From Rhabditoides inermis (taxonomy: Eukaryota; Nematoda; Chromadorea; Rhabditida; Rhabditidae), in assembly GCA_963966185.1 (NCBI GenBank), contig CAWZYM010000173.1, forward strand, positions 1 to 64,000: a stretch of 64,000 nucleotides of DNA, given 5' to 3'. Below, piece after piece: positions 1-11,000 of this stretch. The notes beneath the pieces were generated by a model. That model had not been told where the DNA came from. It searched no databases and saw nothing but the letters and a program-made list of their open reading frames with translations. The stretch's first letter is position 1. Every line of letters begins with the position of its first letter. The position numbers were made by a program, and so were the translations under genes.

Positions 1-578
1 CTAAGCCCTTTTCTGTTTATTTATGCGTTCCCTTTCTTATCTCACTACAATACATGATCCTCATTTTACGATTAAACTGCAAGAAGTCTGAAAATAAATG
101 CCATTCACGATGCATGTTTGTACCTTAATGTTCACGTAGAAGGCCTTTATAATCATATAAAGATCATGATACTGTAGAATTGTTTGGATATGGCGACCAA
201 AGAGTTGTAGAACTTCAGGCTTCTTTGCTGCTGCTTCCGAGTTAAATCATCGTCCTCACAAGCAGCACATCTTTCAAAACACTTCCGAATGTTTTCGAAA
301 CACTTCGGAATTATCTTTCGAATCGCCCTAGAACACTCTTGAACACTTCGAATGTCTCGCTATCCTTTTGAAACACTGCGGAAATGCTTACGAAGAGACA
401 GACCGCACCTTAACAAACAACAACCATTCCAGATGAACGAATTCATGTTCGCCAAATCCCAAACGCTTGTTCCCAAACGCCACAAGAAATTGACGCCTAG
501 CGTCAAAGTGACATCGGAACACTTCGCGCAGAGATATGACCGCTTTGTTGAACACGAGCCTTCTCCACAGTAGCCCCT

Positions 579-752
579 TCACGTCAGGCTTCTGCCGGGG
601 CACGTGCGCCACATTGTCTTGATGGGCGAAAGGACAGGCGGTTTGCTCTGCTTGGCCGTGCGCCGTCCCATGCCCCTTGATTGCTGCTGTAGGAGTGCGG
701 CAGCAGGAAGGAGGACCGCTCCGCGAGACGCCACCCGACTCGCACTCAACAT
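579..752 (-). CDS. Possible small ORF with mitochondrial-presequence-like N-terminus
   Basis: A 57-codon minus-strand frame starts at ATG 752 and stops at TGA 579. The N-terminus (MLSASRVASRGAVLLPAAAL) is rich in Arg, Ala and Ser and lacks acidic residues, as in mitochondrial targeting peptides. It could be a first exon of a gene running to lower coordinates, or a chance frame in a GC-richer patch. The frame next to it (388-612) continues with basic protein-like sequence, so one indel could separate two parts of a real exon. No family was recognised. Confidence 0.22.
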   Translation of the reverse strand: MLSASRVASRGAVLLPAAALLQQQSRGMGRRTAKQSKPPVLSPIKTMWRTCPGRSLT

Positions 753-1154
753 CCTCCTCAGGTCTTCAACACATTAGACATCAAACCGGTTTCAGAAGTC
801 GGTATTCCATGTCAAAGTAATACAACATTAACAAAACAATCGTTTATCACAAGTAAAACCAAATACAACAAGCATGAAGGAGTAGTCAGTCTCTTAAAAC
901 CGTGTCCGAAGTAGTTTGAAATGTTTGGGGGCGTTTCGGGGGTAATTGTGAGTGGAAGGCGTTTCGCAAGGCATTTCGGAGTTGGAAAGCATTTTGGCAG
1001 TACAGAGTTTGAGAGACTGACACTACTTACAGAAATGACACAACGAAACACAGAAACAGATATTGTAGGTCGTAATCCTAGCATACGAGTCTGGCGACAG
1101 ATGCTGGTTCTGCAATACACTAAAAAAAATAACTAATACAACACAAGAACAAAC

Positions 1155-1644
1155 CTGCTCGAGGCCAATGACGGTGACGAGCATACAGTGAGCGTCTCCG
1201 GTCAGCCAGCACTGCTCCGTCACCAGCTCATCCTAAAGATATATATTCGGATAAGCAATCAACTAGGAACTCACGAATTCAGTCGATTTTATTATCTTGA
1301 GATCTTCATTTCCTCTTCGAGTCAACAGCACACAAATGGATAACCTAAAATAAATAGTGATCACAATGGTCAAATACTCACCCGCGGAATTGCCGCGGCT
1401 GCTTGACGAACCGTGGCGTTCGTGTCCATCTCAAAGCGTTGTGCAACCTTGGGCTGCAATTTGGTTAGTAATATCACAACTTATAAATATGATTTAACTG
1501 ACCGTTTCATCCTGTAGGACTTCCATGATAATGATTGCGTCTCCATCCGCCGCTCCACCACCGATGAACATGGCGTTGACTCGATCTAGATCCTCGAAAG
1601 TAGACAGAACCAACTCGCGGACCAACTGACGTTCTCTCCTTAAC
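1155..1644 (-). CDS. Partial gene of unknown function (three exons)
   Basis: Three minus-strand exons join in one frame: about 1503-1644, 1382-1453 and 1155-1232. Each is bounded by GT donors and AG acceptors, and phase 0 is kept at both junctions. The joined peptide is amphipathic and Ala-rich, with pieces such as VLSTFEDLDRVNAMFIGG, TNATVRQAAAAIPR and CWLTGDAHCMLVTVIGLEQ. I do not recognise the family; the alternation of charged and hydrophobic residues could suit a helical repeat protein, but that is only a guess. The 5' part would lie above 1644, where a TIR element begins at 1852; the 3' part would lie below 1155. No start or stop codon could be assigned. Confidence 0.55.
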
Positions 1645-1851
1645 GATAATATGTATATCAAGTTATAACGCAATTTCCCGAGAAGTGTGGTGATCTGGTT
1701 GTTAGCCATAGAGAAACGTATTCCAAAAACAATAATTTCTTCAAAAACCAATATCTTCTAGTAAAGTACATGTATTTTCAGCAAGCATAGCGGTAACAGT
1801 AGCACCCAAACAGTTTAAAAGAAAAGAAATTACAAATCAGATACTTCATGT

Positions 1852-2948
1852 GGCAACCTGGAAAGTTCAGCCGTACATCAGTACACCAGTACAGCCGCAA
1901 AAAGTACAGCGCATGACGTCACGAGTACACCACATGACGTCATGTGGTGTACTTTTTTCGAAAATAATCTAGAAAAATGCGAGCGTAGAGTCGTCAACCC
2001 CAATATCGGCGCCCGTATTTTCTATGCGGCGCCGCTATAATTTTATTTTATTTATCAGCCTGATTCCGACATGTACATACAATGGTAGCATGATGGGTTA
2101 TCTGAAGCACACGCGTATAATTGGTCAAACCAAATGGCTCCGCCTTGTTATCGATCTTCTACGTTTTTTTTCGGCGCACTGTATTTTTAAAAACTCTAAA
2201 ATTAAAAAGTAAAAAGTATATATTCATAAAACTCATAACTCATTCGTTGGTTGCGCTCATTCGTTGGTTGCGCACGCATTACAACGCAAAGCAGACACTC
2301 TCCCATCTTAAAGATGTTCAAGCCATCATTTTTGTCTGTTTCTAAGCCCCGTAGAACATGGTGTCATAGCGTAGTGAATAGTAAGCGAGCCCAGAGCTCA
2401 AGTGGTCGCAGATGAATGACACTACGGCGGGCCGTAGCGGGTCAAAGTCGAATTTCCTTGCAACCCGGATATATGCGGATATATATGCAGGGAAAGTTAT
2501 ATTTCATTCATATATATAATTCACTTGCAACACAAAACACATTGTGATGCGTGCGCAATCAACGAATGAGCGCGAGAACCGAGAAACAACAAATTCCTTA
2601 CAGTCTATGAGTTTTATGAGTTTACTATGAGTTTTATCTGAGTTTTCTATGAGTTTTCTATGAGTTTTATGAAATTATTACTTTTCAACTTTATAATTTA
2701 GAGTTTTAAAAAAAAAATATACAGTGCGCCCGGCGCCGCTGCAAAAATACGGGCGCCAATATTGGAGTTGACGAGTCCACGCTCGCATTTTTCTAGATTA
2801 TTTTCGAAAAATTACACCAGTACACCGCATGACGTCATGTGGTGTACTCGTGACGTCATGTGTTGTACTTTTTGCGGCTGTACTGGTATGTATTACGCTG
2901 TACTGGTGTACGGCTGTACTGATGTACGTCTGAACTTTCCAGGTTACC
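1852..2948. mobile_element. Palindromic element with long terminal inverted repeats
   Basis: The left end (GGCAACCTGGAAAGTTCAG from 1852) recurs in reverse complement at the right end (to 2948). The similarity continues inward for several hundred bases with small gaps, including CATGACGTCATGTGG-type palindromes, a GCGCCGGC-like patch and ATGAGTTTT repeats at 2590-2690. The two arms meet near 2450. No transposase frame is visible, so this looks like a non-autonomous foldback or MITE-type element. I could not fix a target-site duplication. The end motif CCTGGAAA.TTCA resembles the ends of the element at 14305-15112. Confidence 0.7.
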
Positions 2949-3729
2949 TACACATGCATGTGCTCCGCCTGTGGCGCCTCCTCCGGTCGGACGCGTGCCA
3001 CCAGTCTTCTTCCTGCAGCAACAACCACACATCGCCGTCGGCCGCCGCACCTGAATTACCTCAATTTCGAACAAACACATTGGTAAATATGCACGGTAAA
3101 ACAACCGAATGTCATTTCAGAGAGAAACAGTACAAACACGAGCAAGCACGGAAAAAACGGAACCATGAACCATAAACAGAACCAGCACAGAAACAGCACA
3201 GCTAAATAGAAGTGCTATAAAAATGAAAGGGAAAAGCTGACAAAAGGCACGTCCACAGCGCGTCCTCGCGACAGAATTTTCGTCAACGAGCGATGTGGGC
3301 GGAGCAAGAGGCGGGGTCTATATTCGGCTCCCGGAATACGTAGTGTATAATTCAATTTGTTTGTTCACTCTGTTTATGATATTGTTTTGAATGTTTCACC
3401 ATAATTGTACACGATAGCAACATTCAGTACAATAATGAAGCATTCTAAGTAAAATCTGTGTTCCAAGAAACTTTGATTCACATCATGGTCAGGTTCAGTG
3501 CATTTTGATCAGATTCAGCACGTCATCGCTCGAAATCGGAGGAGAACGAAGCCAAACGACAGATTGGCAATATTAGTTGACGTCGATTGTTATTGATTAA
3601 AGAAATTCCCATGTCACCATTTAATCCCGATCCTCTCAAAAATAGACGAAAGTCGCGTTTTATAGCACCTTTGACTACATTCACGACTAACGAGAAAGGT
3701 GAATGAGGTACAGTTCAGGGAATATTAAG

Positions 3730-3891
3730 TTCCGCCACCACTCCGCTCAGCCGTCATACATTTTAAAATTGCGCGCGCGCGAAAGTTTGAATGTGAATAT
3801 ATTCGCGTGCTCTCGCACGTCTATCGTTTTGCCGCCTCGCACTCTGCGCTCTTGCGCTCTCTACTGCGGCTGACTGATTTGCCCACCCACT
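3730..3891 (+). repeat. Dispersed repeat family R1, copy 1
   Basis: The segment runs from TTCCGCCACC to GATTTGCCCACCCACT and matches segments at 17869-18035 (+) and, in part, 15296-15388 (-). Shared blocks include GCCTCGCACTCT, CTCTCTACTG and the closing TTTGCCCACCCAC. No terminal inverted repeat or A-tail was seen; the family is probably a small non-autonomous element. Confidence 0.7.
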
Positions 3892-4677
3892 GTAATTCGC
3901 ACCGATAAAGTAGATATAAAGTAGATTTCGAAAGCCCTTTCTATACTAATCAACATATCAAAAAAAATCAGCTGCCCTCGTTCACGTTTAGGCATTCTTC
4001 ATATAAAAACTAATAGTCAAAATTTTCAGTCCAGACACTAGATGGAGGCAGTCATAATCATAGGCGTGTTTGTTTATCACAAGGCTCTGAATCGATGAAA
4101 ATTTAAAGTTCAAATAAGTTTTAAATGAAAGATACAGCCTTCTATAACTATTTGATAAATATTTTAATGAGAATAGTGCAGCATATGTTTAATAAATACA
4201 GTAATTAGGTCGCAACTTCAAACAAAGAGAGGTTGGAGAGTTGAGGCTTCACTGGACAACAAAGATCATACCAAACAAATCATAACAACTAATCCATCAA
4301 TCAATCAATCCAGTCGCTTCTCAAATAATCACAGTACAACAAGACATAGACAATTTTATTAGCAACGAACAAACACACTTGACACTTACACAAAACCTAA
4401 ATTTAGTGTTTATGAGAGAAGACCAGCTGTTGTTGGCTTGTGACTTCAATCTTTTGACGAGAGGCTGCTAGAGAAGCCGATCGGAGTCACCGTAGATAAA
4501 TCAGACTATTTAGAGACACAGAGAAAGGAAAAATACAGAGAAGTACGCACCTGAGAAATCCAATGGGGGGAGAGCGAGTGAAAGATAATGTAACGGGCAG
4601 TGATACACAATCAATGTCTAGCTGATTGCGCGCCGCTCAGAGTGTGCCATACGAACTCTACTTAGTTTCTGGAAAGA

Positions 4678-4678
4678 G

Positions 4679-4712
<34 letters not shown>

Positions 4713-4840
4713 AGGGAGAGAGAAGAAAGGAAGAGAAGAAGAGGAGAGGGGGAGAGGAAGATAGAGGGAATGAGGAAGAGAGGGAGAGAGTTAGAGAGGG
4801 AGAGAGGGGGAGAGGGGAGAGGGGAGGAGGAGAGAGAAGG
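4678..4840 (+). repeat. GA-rich microsatellite
   Basis: About 160 bases of almost uninterrupted GA and GGA repeats. It lies downstream of the minus-strand SYF1 gene. Reading frames across it (Arg/Glu on one strand, Ser/Leu on the other) are low-complexity artefacts. Confidence 0.95.
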
Positions 4841-5049
4841 AGAGGTACACAATATGTGCCCATACCCTATTTCTCTAACAGACCGATTCCACTTCAAAAT
4901 CGCAAATAATAAGCACATTTATTTCGAGTATCAAATTCAATAGTTAAAAATTGTCCAAAACAACAAACTAACACGGGAGAGACGACACGCATAATCACAC
5001 TAACGCTCTTACAAAACAACAAACAACAAAACCGATGGGTTCAAATAGT

Positions 5050-8000
5050 CTACTCATCCTCCTTGTCCTTCGGAGCCAGGCCTCCGAAGATCGCGTCCGG
5101 AACAGCCTTCGTCTGGATTTCTGCAAAAAAAATAACGATTATGTTACACACTCCTGCGAACAACAGGATTATTTTGAATAAACAACCAGTGACGTCAACA
5201 ATACCTCTAAACAAAAAAGATTTCACTGAAGTAACGCATGTCACTACATAGTTCCTAACACATTCTAAAACATCAAAGAAGACAGTCATCACCCACCCGG
5301 CACCTCGTCTCCTTCCTCTCCCTCTCCTCCCTCTCCATTCTCCTCGTCCTCGTCGTCATCCTCGTCCAGGTCGATCTCGTCGGGTTGTCTGTGGTGGCCT
5401 TCTCGTCGTCTTGCTGGCTCCGCGCACGAATGAGATGTTTCCTCCTCCTCCCCCAACGGCGGCCGCCCCCTGTTCCGCCGCCGCGGCAGCCGCCCGCGCC
5501 TCCAGCACAGCCATCTGGTTGTCCGCCTCCTGAGCCTGCAACTTATACGATCAAATATCTTTCACTAAACCCTAAACCCTCTCGCCTCTTAAAAACACAC
5601 TAGTTTCAACACGTTCCCACTCAGAATTAGTTGCGTGGTGAAATCCAAAAAGAATAATATACTGTGCGATTTCCGGATTCCATGTGATAAAACTAAGTGT
5701 ACGCTTCACACCCTCGTTATAACTACCTTATGTGGAAACGAAATCAATTCGAGTCCCGGTCGCTTACGTCATACAATTCAATCCTAATATATAGAAAACG
5801 GCCTGTCCGTCCGTCTGACTGTCTGACAGTGACGCTCATGCGCCGCTTATAAAGCTCTGCGCTGCCAGTGTGTGAGAGTGAGACGCGTTGGGATTGCACT
5901 TTCTCAGCGAGAGCATGTGATTGCGAAATCATCCCCACATAACCAGAACTAAATATTATAATTTCTTTCTCTTTCGCATCGCGCGGTCGGGTCGAAATGA
6001 TCTTCCCCCAGTACCCTTGAGCAAGGCGGGGAATAGCTCATGATAACGCTGTCTTCCTAGCCCGTGGAGTTACTATTGTGGATTATAATGGAAGAAAAGG
6101 AACACCCGGAGCTCCACCATCGTCTATAATGGTATCTAATTCTAATGGATTATGGAAAGGAAATCTAATGATTATCGACTGATTATCGATCTAATATCGA
6201 CTTTCGACCTTCGACCCTACCATCCCCGTTGCTGAACGAAGTGTTTCTCCCAGCGCTTAGCCCTTGTGGTGTACCGTATGCACTTTGTTGTATAGTCAGG
6301 ATATAGCGATTCTGGATAAATGATTGATTGATTGAGGAGGGAGACCGCCACAGGCGAGTCCGACTGGTAATTCTATAAAATAACATTCCAAGCCGAATAC
6401 GCTTCACACTCTCCCCATATCTACACCGCGTGGAACACAAACCAATACACGCGCGTATTTCTCGCAAGTCCAAACCCACATTGATATATTTAGTCTCGAC
6501 TCTTAACTCTTTCTTCACATTCTCACCGTATCAAACACGCCCAACCTTCATACATCCCTCTCAAATCTCCAGCCCACCTTGGTCGATTCGGTCTCCACTC
6601 TCGTCTCTCTCTCTTTTCACACTCTCACCATATCACAAACCCGCCTAATACCGTATACCTCCACATACCCCCCTCCCCCGCCCACCTTGGTCTCTCCGGC
6701 CGCGATCATCTGCGCCGTCATGTAGTTGATGTTCGTGTTGTACGTGGCCTGCACCGAGCGCTTGATGCGCAGCATCTCACGCACCTGAACTCAGTAGGTA
6801 ACCTCCTCTCTCTTTCTCTCTCTCTCTCTCCTCTCCTCCCCCTCTCTCTCCTTCTCTTCCCTCGCACTCACCGTGTCCTCGTTGCCGTGCTTCACCTCAA
6901 ACTCCTTCCACGTCTCCCAGAACTGACCGTGCACCTGCAAATCATCAAAAAAATTAAATTAACTAATCTAATAAGATATCGCATTGCCAAAAAACTACGA
7001 GGCTCGCAATACACTCACAGTGAAACCTACAATATCCAAAACTCCAGATCCACATCCAGAAATCTCTCCACAAACGAGACATACTTCCCCGTACTCAACT
7101 CACCCTGGGATCGCATATCTCTGAGCAGTGTGCGTATATGGCGCGGGCGCGGTCGATCTCACCCAGCGTGCGCTCCATCTGAGCGAACCGGAGGGACATG
7201 TCCCTGAATAGTCAATCGTGTAACGGTAAACAATAAACATCAATCATTCCACTTTTTCTTCAGTAGCACAGTATCACTTTCGCACTTTCGTATATAACTA
7301 ATCACATCAGTCCCTGAATAGCAACCGATAAAAAACCAAAAAATATTTCTAGATTCTAGTACTGAGAACAGTATGCCACACGCACCTGCTCCTGCTCTCT
7401 GGCAGCGTGTCGATGGCGTGCTCGTAGATGGGGCGAGTGTGCGGCAGACCGTACAGCTCCGCCGCCTTCTTGATGTAGATGTTGAACATCTGAAAACACC
7501 GTGTCAAACAAGCATACACTACCTCATCACTGTTGGTGATTTTACCACTACAACTCGCTACTCGCTGTGGGTGTGGGTAAACCTCATAGCAAGCCGTATT
7601 AGCAATTCGCAAATAACAAAATAGAAAAGTAGAGCCGGTGTCATATTCGAAATTTGAAAAAAAATCACATCCGGTGATTTAATTAGAACATCTTCACCCG
7701 CACTGACCGCGTACATCTCCTCCTTGTCGACGGCGGCCGTGCTTCTATTGTAGATGCTCATCGCGTGCCGAGCCAGACCGAACTCCTCCTCCAGCTTCGC
7801 GTACAGAAGATAGATGTCTGAATACGGATACAGCGTGAGGCTAACAGTAGAGTATTAGATATGCAAAAATCATTGTCTCGTCAACTCCAAATGACACAAT
7901 ATAATTCTCTGAAACATACAAGCCCCAAAATGATCTCGATTACTTATCATTTTGAAACCACTCACTCTTGGCATACTTGGGCGGGCAGTTCTCGAGGCAC

Positions 8001-11000
8001 TGCTCAAAGAGATCGCGGGCGCGCTCCAACTTCTTGCCACCCTGGAGCATCGCGTCAATCGTCAACACGTCAACGTCTCTCTCTCTCTCTCTGCCACTCA
8101 CATATCGCTTGATAAACTTGGTGAGGTAGAGGTTCCAAATGTCGTACACCATCGGCCACTTGAACAGCGCAATACCGCGCTCGTACGCCTGAACAAGTTG
8201 GAAACGTACATACATCTACGTTCCACCCATATCACATCTACTCACGCATAAAACATATTAATCACTATCTATTAAGCAGACTAAAACCCCAACCCACCTT
8301 GAACGCGTGCTCGAAGTACTCGTGTTCCTCGAGGAACATGGCGTAGTTGATGACAATCTGGGGCGTGGCGATGCGCAGGTCCAGCACGCGCTCGTACACC
8401 GCGCGACACGAGTCGATCTAGAGACACGCACACGTCACAAACTCGGGGGCTATACGTTTCACAACTACTCTATTAGACACAGTTAGCCGACTCTTCCAAT
8501 CCCATCGACGTCTAGATGCATACAGTAACCTCCACTCACCGTGCCAAAGCTCTCCTCCAGATCCGCGTACATGCTCCACACGCGAAGACTCTGCAAAGTA
8601 AAACATTTTTATGACTGCACACGATAAGCACAAATGCCTCTATTTTCGAACACGCAGAAAACACGTTTCAGCCTCTCATCTATAGGGTTGCTTACATAAA
8701 CCTACGATCCTGACACTCCACTCCACCTCCTCCCACCTGCCCATACCTTGTGCACTCTGGCCTGCACCGACTCGTTCTCGTCGAAGAACGACGTCTTCCT
8801 GGGTGGAGGGGCACACGCGCGACGCAGCAGCGCGATCGCACGCTCCGGCGACCTGCGCGGATGGCAAATGTAATAGTGCAAACTTGTGAACGATACGTTT
8901 CAATGCAATAATATGTTCAAACCAAATAGTTAATGAATAATTCTTCGTCGGTTCAATTAGATTCCACTACTCTACAACAGCTGAACAAACCCCTCTTCCC
9001 TATCTCCTGAACATTCGTCATCCACCTCCTCCTCCCCCACCCACTTGCTCCTCAGCTCCATCTCCGCGTACTCTGTCCACACCGACGCCAGCTCGTCCAC
9101 CTTCACGTAGCCAGCCTGCAGCGCCTTCTCAAACACACTTCGCGCCTGCAACACAAAACATTCCAGTTTATAGATTGAACTTCGATTCAATTCAGCCATA
9201 TGTGACACATGTGGGTGGACTATGTACAAGTATGTTTCAACCGTACAATGAACCGCATTGTGTTGAAAAATGTACAACTTCCATGCGGCATTTATAATCT
9301 GTAAATGAAAATGAACGACTCACATCGTCAATCTGTCCTCCCTCCTCGTAGAACTTGGCAAACGACACCCAGATAGCGGAGAGCTTGCCGACCTCAACAT
9401 ATTCATATTGTGACACATACGCTTCATCCATTATAGGTAAGTACAATCACACACTATTGATAATCTCATCTCTTACAAGGAGTGTTGTTAGAGCCACACT
9501 CGCGGATCCAAACCAAATTGATAGGATATCTTAGTTAGGATCCCAGACATCGATTTCTGGTGTTACTTTTTCCTACGCGCCATATACGTTTCCAGTACGA
9601 AAACGTACAGGGCTGGGTTTTGGCTACCTAATTCCACCTCTGGCGCTCAAGGACCGAGCCGTTGTGGCCTAGTGGTTAGCGCCGCAGTCTGTCAGAACAG
9701 AGGCTGGGGTTCGAGTCCGCGCACACGATTTTTGTTTTGCCAGCAGTTTCTGGACTTGGACTTGAAGTTTTTTTGTTGCGAAGTGCTTCGATCTGTTTGT
9801 AACTACAAATACGTTTTCTTTTCTTTTTTTCAAAACTTGTTTTCCAATTTCGTTTGAATATATTGTGTTTTTTTTACACTTAAAATATTGTTTTGGCTGA
9901 AACGTTTATTTTGAAAACAAATATCATTCTGCTCTTTCGCTCGCGCTGAGCGGCTGTAATCTCTCGCCATGCCGAAAGGCAAAACATCTTCCAGCAAATT
10001 TGCCAAGCAGCCCAATTCTGGCACTACTTCAACTGATTCTACTACTTTTTCGGCAACACCTATTCCATTCCTCACTCCTGACCTGTCGCCTACTTCCATT
10101 TTGAACTCGGCTGACCACCTTCGCGACTTCCTCTCGCAGACATTCAATGAACTGAGCGTCACATTGGGCGCTCGTCTGTGCAGTATGGTGAACGAGTCCA
10201 TCGCCTATTTGGAGGAGCAGATCGAGGAGCTGAGGCAGAGGATCGACGAGCTCGCCAAACCCAAGGAGACCCCTGTACCTGTGAGTCCACCGATTTCCAC
10301 ACCTATTGGAGATAAAGAGGAGAGGAGGAAGCGTGTCATTCTGACCCGCGTTTCCCGATCCTACCGGAACTACTTTTTCGAAAATACTACCTTGTTTGGA
10401 CTGAAGACGACCGATTGCCGAATTGTCGCCGACCGTGATAGTGACGTGTTCAACACCTTGCTTCTCTCCTTCAACTGCCCCGAGGATGCCACCTCTTTCA
10501 TCCGCAAATTCAACATGGACTGTCCAGCGAGAGCCCGTCCCGACTACTGCCCGGAGGATGCTGCCAAGTACGCTGCCGCCTGGAGGGAGGCGATTCGACT
10601 CAACGACACTGCTGGCCGGCGCGAGTGGACTGTGCGAGGACTCGAGCTGTTCAAGTTGCGACTGCCCGGTCAGTGGACAAAGATTGACCGCTAAACTTCT
10701 ATCTACAGTCTCTCTTTTCACATGTTGCCTCTTTGTATCTTCGTGTTATGCATTCAGTTCATTTCGTTTTATATCAACATTGTTCACAATTTCGCTCATC
10801 ATGGTGCCTGAGTGTTTACGTGTACGTTTCATATATTTCCTCAAATTCATAATTTTCACTTCGATCGATGTGTTATTCGTTACACGTTTCTTTCACACTT
10901 TCGTCTGATATCTGATCTAACTGTTTTTGCAATCGCCATGTCCCATGTTTTGTTTTGTGTTGCTCTTTCCCCCGTTCTCTTCTCTCACGCAGAGAAACTG

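Larger units (their letters stand above)
2949..5049. other. Intergenic stretch, no gene recognised
   Basis: Between the TIR element and the 3' end of the SYF1 gene I see no supportable coding exon. The stretch holds one copy of a dispersed repeat (3730-3891) and a purine-rich GA microsatellite (4678-4840). The rest is A/T-rich unique-looking sequence. Confidence 0.5.

Noticed and set aside
812..1136. Frames of 71-102 codons on both strands
   Set aside because: No splice signals, no family resemblance, and they overlap degenerate AACACTTCGAATG/GCATTTCGGAGT-like repeats.
9659..9728. Functional tRNA gene
   Set aside because: The anticodon arm and acceptor stem do not fold properly; it lies in a transposon end and has an inverted copy. 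Treated as a tRNA-derived promoter.
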